Positions 26,426 to 34,907 are shown, counted from the stretch's first letter. The stretch: 51,076 bases of DNA from Ruminiclostridium sp. (GCA_017472865.1 JAFUNV010000093.1:1-51076); one strand, 5' to 3'. Notes: a model not told the origin generated them from the sequence alone. Translations and numbers: made by a program.

Positions 26426-27331
26426 TTATTTATTAGCTTTTATCCAGCCTGTCATTCCTTCAGGAATTCTTTCGTCTGCGGCTTTTCCGTTATCAAACAT
26501 AAGATTCTGTTGAATCCAGTTAATCATACAATGCTGACCCATTTCAAAGCCATAGAAAACAGAAGAAACTCCGCCATCACCGTTATATACCCATTCAGGG
26601 AAAAAGCAGAAGCAATTCGTAAGTGTACTGAGTTTTTCAAGATATGGTGTTATTATATCATCAAAAACAGCCATTTCATCGTGCTTACCGTGGGCAATGA
26701 ATATTTTTATACTGCTTTTTTCAAAGCTGTCAAGTGTTTCATAAGAAGGCATATAGGTTGATGCTATGGGTACTGCACAATCAAAATAATCACCGTAATA
26801 TTCCAACAGATTCCACGTGAAACGCCCGCCTGATGAAGCACCAAGTACAAACTTTTTTCCTACGTTTGCGGAATATTTTTCACACACTATATCATAGATA
26901 CTTTTAATCCGCTCACAGTAGCTTTCGTCCCACGCACCTAAAATTCTACCTTCTTCAGTTCTTGTTTCATTGGCAAGGGGAACAATTATATACGCTCCAC
27001 CCATTGCTTTCTGATAAGCAGGGGAGGCGTACTGCTCTGCGCCACAGCACATTATACAGCCCACACCCATAAGTGAATTGCTGGCTCCATGCAGCCACAT
27101 AAGAACAGGATAAGTACCGTTGGGGTCAGCACCATGTTTTACAGGGTCGTATACGTAATATTTTATATCTCCCTCTGACGATTCATAATTATACTCATCA
27201 AACAGGTCAAAATAAATCTTACTCTTATAAGTTGTGGAATAACTGATAAATTCATTTTCTTTTAAATATTCAGCCCACTCAGGCACAGCTGTTTTATCCT
27301 GTGTTATTTTTTTGAAATCAGGTAATGCCAT
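26426..27331 (-). CDS. Alpha/beta-hydrolase, prolyl-oligopeptidase/PHB-depolymerase-like
   Basis: A 301-residue alpha/beta hydrolase. The oxyanion region (VLMWLHGASN), the nucleophile elbow (LGASSGGRFTW, Ser in GASSGG) and a KIFIAHGKHDEMAV segment with the acid aspartate are visible; a GQHCMINW segment near the C-terminus supplies the histidine. There is no signal peptide, so it is cytoplasmic. This arrangement is common among esterases annotated as putative esterase or feruloyl esterase-like; the substrate is unknown. It is the last gene of the rsmI operon, 3 nt after the GNAT gene, and ends at a strong terminator. A parS-like site lies within it. Confidence 0.8.
   Translation of the reverse strand: MALPDFKKITQDKTAVPEWAEYLKENEFISYSTTYKSKIYFDLFDEYNYESSEGDIKYYVYDPVKHGADPNGTYPVLMWLHGASNSLMGVGCIMCCGAEQYASPAYQKAMGGAYIIVPLANETRTEEGRILGAWDESYCERIKSIYDIVCEKYSANVGKKFVLGASSGGRFTWNLLEYYGDYFDCAVPIASTYMPSYETLDSFEKSSIKIFIAHGKHDEMAVFDDIITPYLEKLSTLTNCFCFFPEWVYNGDGGVSSVFYGFEMGQHCMINWIQQNLMFDNGKAADERIPEGMTGWIKANK
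26809..26824. promoter_or_regulatory. Degenerate parS-like site 4 (within hydrolase gene)
   Basis: GATTCCACGTGAAACG keeps the core TTCCACGTGAAAC and matches 13 of 16 positions of the common parS form ending in GAAACA. Confidence 0.45.
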
Positions 27332-27334
27332 TTT

Positions 27335-27847
27335 TTATTCCTCCGTTTTTATTTCATATCCATATTCGGTATAAACAATTCCATCGTCAATATCCTCGTA
27401 GAAAACACCTTGCTTTCTTTCAAAGCCGAATTTTTCATAAAGTGCTATGGCGGGGAAATTTCTGTCCACTACAAATAATCTGAGATACTCCGCTTTCTCT
27501 TCTCTTGCCATATCCAGAGCGAAACGAAGTGTTTTTCCTGCAATTCCACGGCGCTGATAATTTACATTAACGCCGAAACGTTCCACGTAGAGCACCTCTG
27601 CGTTTTTATCCTGCCATTCTATAAATTCTTCAGCAGGATTATTTTTACACAGGACTATTGCGGAAACTATTGTTTCTTTATCTTCCAGTATATAAAGTTC
27701 TTTTCTTTCAATATCACCTTCAAACAACTCGCAAGGGTAATAATCGTTCCATATTTCACCGCAGGTTTTTGTCATATTCTTTGTTACCTCAGTGAATACT
27801 TCTTTAAGCTGAGGAAGGTCATTTATTTCTGCTAATCTGAATTTCAT
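27335..27847 (-). CDS. GNAT family N-acetyltransferase
   Basis: A 170-residue single-domain GNAT. It starts with the usual MKFRLAEINDLPQLKEVF and carries the acetyl-CoA site VERFGVNVNYQRRGIAGKTL. The C-terminal motif is LRLFVVDRNFPAIALYEKFGFE, as in RimI-like and small-molecule acetyltransferases. The acceptor is unknown. AAAGGAATG lies before the ATG. It stands 34 nt after the radical SAM gene and just before the hydrolase gene in one minus-strand operon. A parS-like site falls within the gene. Confidence 0.88.
   Translation of the reverse strand: MKFRLAEINDLPQLKEVFTEVTKNMTKTCGEIWNDYYPCELFEGDIERKELYILEDKETIVSAIVLCKNNPAEEFIEWQDKNAEVLYVERFGVNVNYQRRGIAGKTLRFALDMAREEKAEYLRLFVVDRNFPAIALYEKFGFERKQGVFYEDIDDGIVYTEYGYEIKTEE
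27579..27594. promoter_or_regulatory. Degenerate parS-like site 5 (within GNAT gene)
   Basis: CGTTCCACGTAGAGCA matches 13 of 16 positions of the perfect parS sites of this window. Confidence 0.4.
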
Positions 27848-27881
27848 AACATTCCTTTTTTATTAGTTAATATATTTATAT

Positions 27882-28736
27882 TTAAAAATCAGGCGTCATA
27901 TCCAGCGTTTCACAGCCTTTGAGCTGTGTAAAACCCTGAAGTCCAAGCTCTGCACATTTTTCCGTAACCTTTTCATATTCAAAGGTTGTGATTCTACGGC
28001 TCAGTTCTTTATAATCAAAAGCCTTATAGCAAGGTGTATACTGTCTCATTATGCTTACCTGAGGCTTATTTTCAAGCTCTGCCAGCCACTCCATGAGCCT
28101 TATACTATCCTTATACAAGGAAGGCAGAACAAGATGCCGAACAATAACGCCTTTTTTCATTATTCCTTCATCTATTACAACCTCAGGCTGCTGGCGGAGC
28201 ATTTCCTTTATTGAAAGGGAAGCAAAATCAAAATAATTTTCGGTACCTGAATATTTCTTTCCATATTCATTATTATAATATTTCAAGTCAGGCAGGTATA
28301 TATCAATCAAACCCTCAAGTCTTTTTATCTGCTCAGGCAGTTCATACCCTCCGCAGTTATATATAAAAGGGATATCAATCTGAGTTTTTAATTTTTCCAG
28401 AACAGGAATAAGTTTATCTATAAACTGAGTAGGTGTTACAAAATTTATATTATGTACTCCTGTTTCAGCAAGCTGCAGAATTGCTTCGACAAGCTCGCTT
28501 TCGGTATAATCCTTACCCTTATGCTCATGACTTATAGGAAAATTTTGGCAGAAAGGGCATTTCAATACGCAGCCTGAAAAAAAGACAGTTCCGCTGCCAT
28601 TTTTACCCGTTATTACAGGCTCTTCACCGAAATGCTGCATTATTTTCGCAACTTTTAATGTTTCTCCGCAGCCGCAGAAGCCTCTATTTATACTTCTGTC
28701 AACCTGACATTTTCTGGGGCAGGCATTACACTCCAT
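27882..28736 (-). CDS. Radical SAM protein, PflA/PflX-like (COG1313-type)
   Basis: A 284-residue radical SAM enzyme. The SAM-cluster motif is CVLKCPFCQN (C-x3-C-x2-C, residues about 56-64). An N-terminal cysteine set (CNACPRKC and CGCGE) suggests a second metal site. The NFVTPTQF, IYNCGGYE and DIYLPDLKYYN segments match the pyruvate formate-lyase-activating-like group that is widespread in Clostridia and mostly uncharacterised. No glycyl-radical enzyme is adjacent, so an activase role is not supported by context. Its start overlaps the end of the upstream unknown gene by 11 nt. Confidence 0.88.
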   Translation of the reverse strand: MECNACPRKCQVDRSINRGFCGCGETLKVAKIMQHFGEEPVITGKNGSGTVFFSGCVLKCPFCQNFPISHEHKGKDYTESELVEAILQLAETGVHNINFVTPTQFIDKLIPVLEKLKTQIDIPFIYNCGGYELPEQIKRLEGLIDIYLPDLKYYNNEYGKKYSGTENYFDFASLSIKEMLRQQPEVVIDEGIMKKGVIVRHLVLPSLYKDSIRLMEWLAELENKPQVSIMRQYTPCYKAFDYKELSRRITTFEYEKVTEKCAELGLQGFTQLKGCETLDMTPDF

Positions 28737-29958
28737 GTACTTCCTTATTAATCTCCTTTATAGCTTTTTCCGCTTCCGCAAATTCATTCATTACTTCTTC
28801 AGAATAGGATATATCATCGCGGTATTTATTCAGGTCAAGGTTTGCCAGAAGATAGCAGAACGCTACCACCGACCCGAATTTCTTGAACTGTATTATATTG
28901 CAATAAACCGTCCAGTAACTGTCTATCATACGGCGGCGCATATTTGTTTTAAGCATTTCATGCTCGTTGAAGGCTTTATCAAATTTATGAGCAATTGCCG
29001 CCACGGCATAGATTATATTGAAATTTTCAATAAGTTCACTTAAATTTCCCGGAGTAAAAACGGGAATTTCAATCTTACTGAATTTCTCCGCCATTTTTAC
29101 CAGTATATCAGAAATTTCTATTCCGTTGCCGTTATAGATTATATTTATAAATTTACTTGCTGACTGAGAATAAATATCATTATCATCTGATTCGGGTGAA
29201 AATACCTTTTCACTATTATAAAGCTCATACAGGCTTATATCATTTTCTATAACAAGATAAAGTGCGGAAAGATAAAGTCTTGCAGAAGTATCTGTCAAAT
29301 CTATAAATGTAAGATTTTTTCTTTTTCTCAACAGTGCGTTTATATCCTCAATATCCGCGGGACGGTTGTTAAGGCGCAGTCCCGTACTGAAACGGCGATA
29401 ATTTACCTTATCCATAAATTCCTTGTCATTTATGGCATTTTTCATATAATACTTGACCGCCGCTATCTGTATTGTTTCAAGAGCACGGTGTCCTGACTTT
29501 GTTATTTCATAATCTTTTTTTGAATTTTTTTCTGCCTTTTTTATGAGATGATTATTTTTCTTTTTATAATCGGCAGAGGTATCAATTATACTGAGGCGGA
29601 GCAGGGAAGGTTCTCCCATTGTCAGACTGCTTCTGTTTCTTTTTACAGGAATAATCATTACAGGCTTGCCTTTATAAAGTGCATTTATCATAAAACCCAG
29701 CATTACCCCTTCTTTTTTATCTTCAGGGATATTTTTGAGTTTTTTTGTTATATATTCCCGAAAAGTCATTCCTTTTATAAAAGCAAGAGTAAATATATCC
29801 ATTTCCAGAAGCTCACAGGTTTTTATAGCTTCCTTGCCGAAAATAAATTCCTTCATTCTCAGAGCATATTCAAATGCTTCTTTATCAGCGACTATTTTTT
29901 CTGCCTTTACAGAAAAAGAAGAAAGGAGCTTAGGCAATGCAGTTAATGTAACCTTCAT
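28726..29958 (-). CDS. Hypothetical protein, 410 residues
   Basis: I do not recognise this protein. It is largely alpha-helical, lysine-rich and soluble, with no signal peptide or membrane helix. A conserved-looking stretch is FRRFSTGLRLNNRPADIEDINALL-like (near residue 200), and the C-terminal half is a series of helices. It lies between rsmI (27 nt upstream) and the radical SAM gene (overlapping by 11 nt), so it is translated with them. The very AT-rich codon use matches its neighbours, giving no sign of recent transfer. Confidence 0.7.
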   Translation of the reverse strand: MKVTLTALPKLLSSFSVKAEKIVADKEAFEYALRMKEFIFGKEAIKTCELLEMDIFTLAFIKGMTFREYITKKLKNIPEDKKEGVMLGFMINALYKGKPVMIIPVKRNRSSLTMGEPSLLRLSIIDTSADYKKKNNHLIKKAEKNSKKDYEITKSGHRALETIQIAAVKYYMKNAINDKEFMDKVNYRRFSTGLRLNNRPADIEDINALLRKRKNLTFIDLTDTSARLYLSALYLVIENDISLYELYNSEKVFSPESDDNDIYSQSASKFINIIYNGNGIEISDILVKMAEKFSKIEIPVFTPGNLSELIENFNIIYAVAAIAHKFDKAFNEHEMLKTNMRRRMIDSYWTVYCNIIQFKKFGSVVAFCYLLANLDLNKYRDDISYSEEVMNEFAEAEKAIKEINKEVHGV

Positions 29959-29985
29959 ATAAAACGTCCTTTCTTCATATTAATT

Positions 29986-30813
29986 TTATTTTTTCATTAT
30001 ATTATTATATATTTCGCTTTTTGAAAAGCCTGTAAGCTTAGCAATCTCCTTGCATGCGTCAGATGCTTTTTTCCCCTCAGAAATTAATTTTTCTGCCATT
30101 TCAGAAGCTTTTTCAAGGGTAATATCCTCGTTTTCAGCCTTCTCAACTGCTCCTTCAACCACAAGAACATACTCACCCTTCGGAGATTTTTCCTTATAAT
30201 ATTCCAGCATTTCTGAAATTTTTCCTCTTAAAACTTCTTCGTGAATTTTTGTAAGCTCACGACAGAGGGCAATTCTGCGGTCACCGAGATTAGTCAGCAA
30301 ATCTTCAAGAGTGTATATAAGCTTATGAGGTGCTTCATAGAAAATAAGTGTACGGCGGAAATTCTTTATTTCATCAAGGTGAGCCTGTCTTTGTTTTTTG
30401 GTAACACTTAAAAAACCTTCAAAGCTGAAACGTGAAGTGGAAAGTCCCGAAATAGCCAGTGCAGACATTGCCGCAGTAGGGGAGGGAACAACCTTCATTT
30501 CTATACCTCTTTCAGCACAAAGACGGACTAAATCTTCACCCGGATCAGATATACATGGCATACCTGCGTCGGTTACTATTGCACAGCTTTCACCGTTTTC
30601 TATTCTGCTGAGTATGTATTCGCCGCGTTCGCGGAGATTATGCTCATGATAGCTTATAAGAGGTTTCTGTATACCAAAATGAGTAAGAAGTTTAAGACTT
30701 ACACGGGTATCTTCAGCAGCGATAAAATCAACACTACTGAGAGTTTCAACGGCACGGGGACTAAAATCCGACAGATTTCCTATGGGTGTTCCTACTATAT
30801 ATAATACTGACAT
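29986..30813 (-). CDS. rsmI: 16S rRNA (cytidine1402-2'-O)-methyltransferase RsmI
   Basis: A 275-residue tetrapyrrole-methylase-fold enzyme that 2'-O-methylates C1402 of 16S rRNA. Diagnostic motifs are LYIVGTPIGNLSDFSPRA, FIAAEDTRVSLKLL, SYHEHN, VTDAGMPCISDPGEDLV and FYEAPHKL. A C-terminal extension (about residues 230-275) holds a helical module. AAAGG lies about 14 nt before the ATG, farther than ideal. It heads an operon of five genes and has its own promoter facing away from the origin-like gap. Confidence 0.95.
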   Translation of the reverse strand: MSVLYIVGTPIGNLSDFSPRAVETLSSVDFIAAEDTRVSLKLLTHFGIQKPLISYHEHNLRERGEYILSRIENGESCAIVTDAGMPCISDPGEDLVRLCAERGIEMKVVPSPTAAMSALAISGLSTSRFSFEGFLSVTKKQRQAHLDEIKNFRRTLIFYEAPHKLIYTLEDLLTNLGDRRIALCRELTKIHEEVLRGKISEMLEYYKEKSPKGEYVLVVEGAVEKAENEDITLEKASEMAEKLISEGKKASDACKEIAKLTGFSKSEIYNNIMKK

Positions 30814-30855
30814 TTATTTTCATTTTTCCTTTCGGGAATAAATATTACCTCTATA

Positions 30856-30884
30856 TTCTATCATATAAAAATAAAAACTGCAAG
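30856..30884 (-). promoter_or_regulatory. SigA-type promoter for the rsmI operon
   Basis: On the minus strand, TTGCAG and TAGAAT are 17 nt apart, about 45 nt upstream of rsmI. Confidence 0.65.
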
Positions 30885-30900
30885 AGTAATAATAGTATTT

Positions 30901-31613
30901 AACATTATTCCTGTTTATAACGGTTTAATTTTCCACTTTTTAAAAGGCTTTAATAAAGGCTTTTTTAACATTTTCCACGAAGTTTTCAACCGTTCATAGT
31001 ATTTAAAACCATGAAAAACCTGAGTTTTCAACAGTTTCAACATAAAAACCTGTTGAAAAGTACGTTTTACAGATTGTAAAATCACTTTTCTGGAGAAAAA
31101 TTAACAATCCGTAGAATTAATTATATAATTTCTTTTTTGTCAAAATCCGCAAAGTCTATTGTTTATCACGAAAATCAGCATATAAAAAATAACTCATTTA
31201 AGAGTTACTATTTTGTATATTTTGTATAAAGGTATATGATACGGTTTTCATGAATTTATTGTTTAAAACTTTTTCCTTTTTAAAAGCCTGAAAGTGCGGA
31301 AAATAGGGGTTTTTTAACATTTTCAACGGAGTTTTCAACCAAAACCAAAATTTTTCCCGTTTAAAACCTTCTCTTTTCAACAGTTTCAACCGTAAAACCT
31401 GTTGAAAAGTTTAATATAATGATTAAGTTACAGTTAAGTGTCAATAATACAAACTGTAAATAAATTTTATCAGAAAATTATTACAGAAGGGAAATTGTAA
31501 CGCCTGTTAAACGAATCGGAAATTATAATTCTCACCAACAAAATTATTTACAACCAGTAATATTCTATCTTAATTTTACTGATTTTACTTTTAAAAATCT
31601 GATTTTTTCAACA
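30901..31613. other. Origin-like AT-rich region with duplicated DnaA-box-like arrays
   Basis: A gene-free stretch of over 800 bp between rsmI and a small membrane-protein gene. It holds about a dozen TTTTC(C/A)AC(A/C/G/T) or inverse motifs. They are arranged in two related modules: 30961-31061 and 31310-31410, offset by exactly 349 bp. Each module has TTTTTTAACATTTTC and TTTTCAACC. After exactly 64 bp from module start each has TTTTCAACAG-GTTTCAAC and an inverted CTGTTGAAAAG. The boxes differ from TTATCCACA at one to three positions. The setting and AT content suggest part of the replication origin or a DnaA-titration site. Confidence 0.55.
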
Positions 31614-31655
31614 TTTACCCAATATTATGTTAAATTGTTTAAAAAGGAGGACATT

Positions 31656-31910
31656 ATGCGCGGAGTAAACAAGCTTGTAATGGAGATAAAATCTGACGGT
31701 GAATACTTTGAAAAAGCATTGCTTTTTCTGAAGCCAGGCAGCAGCAATCTGTCCCAGCATGAAATTTCAGACGGTGCGGAAAAGCTTCTGAGTACAATAG
31801 CTGAAAGCAAACAAAAAAAGAAACGCATAAATATAAATGCGTTTCTCTGGACTTCTATGGGTGCTTTTCTTATGTGGATTGCAATGTTTCTGATTGAAAA
31901 GCTCGCTTAG
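31656..31910 (+). CDS. Small single-pass membrane protein beside the origin-like region
   Basis: An 84-residue protein of unknown function. A charged helical part (residues 1-60, with a KQKKKRIN stretch before the membrane) is followed by one hydrophobic helix (about 63-80). An excellent AAGGAGG site lies 8 nt before ATG 31656. Its last 41 nt overlap the end of remB on the opposite strand. It lies directly right of the origin-like arrays and is the only plus-strand gene in the 26.4-37.4 kb block. Confidence 0.75.
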   Translation: MRGVNKLVMEIKSDGEYFEKALLFLKPGSSNLSQHEISDGAEKLLSTIAESKQKKKRININAFLWTSMGAFLMWIAMFLIEKLA

Positions 31911-32136
31911 TGCGTTTTTTCAGTGTATCGCAGCTTACATTGCTTATATACACCATATTTTCGCAGACTATTATACTTTTAGGCATATCTAGAGAGACAT
32001 AATAAATACGTCCGTTTTTCTGCGAAAATGAGAGAAAATCCCTCATATAACTGTCTACGGTGACTTTTTCAATATCAAAAATACCTATTACCTCATTTTC
32101 AGGAACAACAACATCACTGCCTAAATATAAATACAT
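31870..32136 (-). CDS. remB: Extracellular matrix regulator RemB-like (YaaB, DUF370)
   Basis: An 88-residue DUF370 protein. The opening MYLYLGSDVVVPENEVIGIFDIE and the central DMPKSIIVCENMVYISNVSCDTLKKR match YaaB/RemB, a small DNA-binding-type protein near recF in Firmicutes. ATG 32136 overlaps the recF TGA (TGATG), so it is translationally coupled; a slightly earlier ATG is possible. It normally precedes gyrB; here gyrB is 15 kb away and reversed. Confidence 0.88.
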   Translation of the reverse strand: MYLYLGSDVVVPENEVIGIFDIEKVTVDSYMRDFLSFSQKNGRIYYVSLDMPKSIIVCENMVYISNVSCDTLKKRTKRAFQSETLQST

Positions 32137-33266
32137 CAGCAAACCTCAAATTTTCCTTTTTCAACCTTCCACATTCTGCCTTCCGATACATTTTCTATAT
32201 CAGAAATATTACAAGAAGTAATAAATGTTTGTAATTTTTCAATATGATTAATTATAAAACCTCGTCTGAAGCCATCCAGCTCGCTTAAAATATCATCGAG
32301 AATCATTATAGGATAATCACTGCTTTTTTCATATATCATCTTAGCTTCTGCCAGCTTCAGCGCAATAGCTATACTTCTTATCTGCCCCTGAGACGCAAAG
32401 TCTTTAGAGGGCATTTCATTTATCATGAACAATATATCATCCCTATGAACACCTGCCACGGTATATTTCATTCTGAGCTCCTTTTCAGCTGTATCACGGA
32501 GCTTCTGCATATAAGTTTCATACATAAGGCTGACGTCCTCTATTGTATAGGGTTTGTCCTCCATAATTGTACTTTCATATTTTACAGATAGTTTTTCATT
32601 GTTTTGATTTAACATTGAGTAATATTTACGTGCATATTCTTCCAGAAAAGCAAAATATTTAAGCCGCCCGCACATTACATTTACTCCCAGTCTTGAAAGA
32701 GTATCGTTCCAGCTTTCAAGCATTGCTGCGGCAGCCTCTGTATTATAGCCTTCCAGCTTCATCAGGAGGTTATTTTTCTGTCTTAAAGCCTTATTATATT
32801 CATAAAGCTTTGAATTATGAACACGGTTTATCATATTAGACACATAGTCCAGATAATCGCGCCTTTTTTCGGGATTTCCTTTTACAATATATAAATCTTC
32901 AGGTATAAATGAAACATATCTTAACGCTCCGTATAATTTTTCAGCGCTTTTCATTTCAATTTCATTAAAGGTAAGTTTAAAACTTCCTTTTTTCTGAGTA
33001 TAAAGGATAGTATTTTCCTTATCCAGATTATCAAAGCTGAAGGAAAGCTCAATTACTGTTTCGGTATTTTCATCTGAACCAAAGGGAACCAGCTCAGCAG
33101 GCTTCGGAGAACGAAAACTTTTACCCAGACAAATTGAAACAGCCTCGCACAGATTTGTTTTACCCTGAGCATTATTTCCTGTGAAAATATTTACTTTAGG
33201 GTGAAATTCAAAATCCGCCGAGGCGATATTTCTGAAATTACGAAGGGAAAGACTTTTTATTATCAT
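32136..33266 (-). CDS. recF: DNA replication and repair protein RecF
   Basis: A 376-residue SMC-like ATPase that loads RecA at gaps with RecO and RecR. Walker A is at residues 30-37 (GNNAQGKT), after LSLRNFRNIASADFEFHPKVNIF. The signature GVHRDDI and Walker B region MILDDILSELD are clear, and the C-terminal FITSCN ends the head domain. It overlaps the S4 gene by 4 nt upstream and remB downstream. Confidence 0.96.
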   Translation of the reverse strand: MIIKSLSLRNFRNIASADFEFHPKVNIFTGNNAQGKTNLCEAVSICLGKSFRSPKPAELVPFGSDENTETVIELSFSFDNLDKENTILYTQKKGSFKLTFNEIEMKSAEKLYGALRYVSFIPEDLYIVKGNPEKRRDYLDYVSNMINRVHNSKLYEYNKALRQKNNLLMKLEGYNTEAAAAMLESWNDTLSRLGVNVMCGRLKYFAFLEEYARKYYSMLNQNNEKLSVKYESTIMEDKPYTIEDVSLMYETYMQKLRDTAEKELRMKYTVAGVHRDDILFMINEMPSKDFASQGQIRSIAIALKLAEAKMIYEKSSDYPIMILDDILSELDGFRRGFIINHIEKLQTFITSCNISDIENVSEGRMWKVEKGKFEVC

Positions 33267-33490
33267 TCTTCAATTACACAGAGATACTCCTCTGTTTCCT
33301 CTTCAAAATTAACTGCTACTACGTCGTTATTATAAAGCTTTTTACCGCGCATCATACATACTTCGCCGTTAACGGTAACTATTCCGTCATTTATCATAAG
33401 CTTTGCCATACCGCCGGTTTCGGCGATATTGGCAAACTTTAAAAACTGTTCAAGCTTTATAAAAGGGGGTGCTACATTTATTTTTTCCAT
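33263..33490 (-). CDS. yaaA: S4-domain RNA-binding protein YaaA/RlbA
   Basis: A 75-residue S4-domain protein. The S4 core is LEQFLKFANIAETGGMAKLMINDGIVTVNGEVCMMRGKKL, with the typical turn VNGE and RGKKL. The gene is conserved between dnaN and recF and is reported to help ribosome assembly. It lies 11 nt after dnaN and overlaps recF by 4 nt. Confidence 0.94.
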   Translation of the reverse strand: MEKINVAPPFIKLEQFLKFANIAETGGMAKLMINDGIVTVNGEVCMMRGKKLYNNDVVAVNFEEETEEYLCVIEE

Positions 33491-33501
33491 AATCTGAACC
33501 T

Positions 33502-34605
33502 TTACTTATTTCTTACAGGCAGAACTATACCTGTATAGTTTTCTTCGCCGAGAGGCTTTATTCTTATAGGAGAGAGAGGACCTGTAAAGTCGATTTTAAC
33601 CTCGTCACACTCGCTGTTTCTGAGAGAATCAATCATATATTTTGCATTGAATGCAATTTCAAGCTTAGGTCCGCTGTATTTTACAGGGAGAGTATCACTC
33701 ATCTGACCGAGAGCTGTTTTTATATCAATACTCAGCTCGTCATTTTCAAGTACGCATATTACAGGGCACTTGTATCTGTCGGTATTAAGAAGTAATGTTC
33801 TGTCAAGTGCAGAAGCAAACTCACGTGCATTTATAACAGCCGAGGAGGTTTCTTCAAAATTCATTATTCTGTCATAATCAATGAAATTACCCTCAAGGAT
33901 ACGGGAAATAATCATATAATCTTCCTTGGAGAAGCAGATCTGGCTGCGGTCGATACAGATTGCAACCTTCTTTTCATTTTCCTCATCAGATAACATTCTG
34001 AGAAGCTCACCGAGAGTCTTGCTGGGTACTACGAAATCAATATCATTATACTGAACAGGCTCTACTCGCTTTGCCATTCTTACGCCATCAACAGAAACAA
34101 CGCTAAGTACATTATCCTTGATATGGAATTTACTTCCCATGTGGACAGCCTTTATATCGGTTGTTGCAATAGCGTGGAAGGTCTGACGAATCATACTTTT
34201 AAGCATACTTTCGTCAACATAGAAAGTAATATCGTTGCGAAGCTCTGGAATATTGGGGTAGTGATTACCCGAAACGCCTACTACATTATATACTACTGAG
34301 CCGGATTTCAGAGTTACATTGACATCATTTTCGGTGGAGATTTCTACAAGTCCCGCAGGCATTTTTCTTATCATTTCACCGAAAATCTTGGCGTTTACTA
34401 CAACCTCGCCTTCTTCAATAGATTCCGCAGGCTGTATTCTGCACTTTATACCCATTTCAAGGTCGTAACCCGTAACGGTAATCATTCCGTTTTTAAGGTT
34501 TATAAGTACGCCTTCAAGAGCAGGAATAGAAGAACGGGAGGAGCTTGCCTTTGAGGCATTGACAAGTGCGTCTGAAAGAGTATTACGTTCGATTTTAAAT
34601 TTCAT
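33502..34605 (-). CDS. dnaN: DNA polymerase III beta subunit (sliding clamp)
   Basis: The 367-residue sliding clamp that tethers DNA polymerase III. Three clamp repeats are visible. Markers are SSRSSIPALEGVLINL near the start, HYPNIPEL and FHAIATTDIKAVHMG in the middle, and PIRIKPLGEENYTGIVLPVR at the end. ATG 34605 is chosen for AAAGGAAG 7 nt upstream; in-frame extension to 34818 would read through the AT-rich dnaA-dnaN gap. Cotranscription with the S4 gene and recF is likely. Confidence 0.96.
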   Translation of the reverse strand: MKFKIERNTLSDALVNASKASSSRSSIPALEGVLINLKNGMITVTGYDLEMGIKCRIQPAESIEEGEVVVNAKIFGEMIRKMPAGLVEISTENDVNVTLKSGSVVYNVVGVSGNHYPNIPELRNDITFYVDESMLKSMIRQTFHAIATTDIKAVHMGSKFHIKDNVLSVVSVDGVRMAKRVEPVQYNDIDFVVPSKTLGELLRMLSDEENEKKVAICIDRSQICFSKEDYMIISRILEGNFIDYDRIMNFEETSSAVINAREFASALDRTLLLNTDRYKCPVICVLENDELSIDIKTALGQMSDTLPVKYSGPKLEIAFNAKYMIDSLRNSECDEVKIDFTGPLSPIRIKPLGEENYTGIVLPVRNK

Positions 34606-34907
34606 AAATACTTCCTTTCTTACAGAAAAAGAACTGATCTGCGGAATAAATTTTCCACAGGGAAAATTTTTAAATAAATTAAAATTTAAATTTTTTATTA
34701 CAGAAATTTTATATTTTGTGGTTTTTTTAGTAGGGAGCGGGAAAGTGTTGAAAAGTAACAAAAAGGTTTTGGACAAGCCTTTTTCGGGTTGGAAAAAGAT
34801 GTTTATAAAAAGTGGCAATTGTTAAAAGGAATTTCAACATTTTCAACTTTAAACAGGCTTGTTGAATACTGTTGAGGGAAAGTTGAAAATATGTGGAGAA
34901 ATAATTA
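34606..34907. other. dnaA-dnaN intergenic origin-like region
   Basis: A 302-bp, very AT-rich gap with clustered DnaA-box-like motifs: TTTTCCACA at 34651-34659 and the inverse TGTGGAGAA at 34892-34900 (each one mismatch from TTATCCACA). Also present are TGTTGAAAA 34746, ATTTCAACA 34831, TTTTCAACT 34840, TGTTGAATA 34860, TGTTGAGGG 34870 and AGTTGAAAA 34881. AT-rich stretches at 34666-34715 could unwind. The position equals the DnaA-box/unwinding region of Bacillus oriC. No gene in it is supported. Confidence 0.65.

Noticed and set aside
31198-31389. 63-residue minus-strand reading frame in the origin-like gap
   Set aside because: Its Lys/Phe-rich sequence simply translates the T-rich box array; there is no ribosome site and copy one of the array does not keep the frame.
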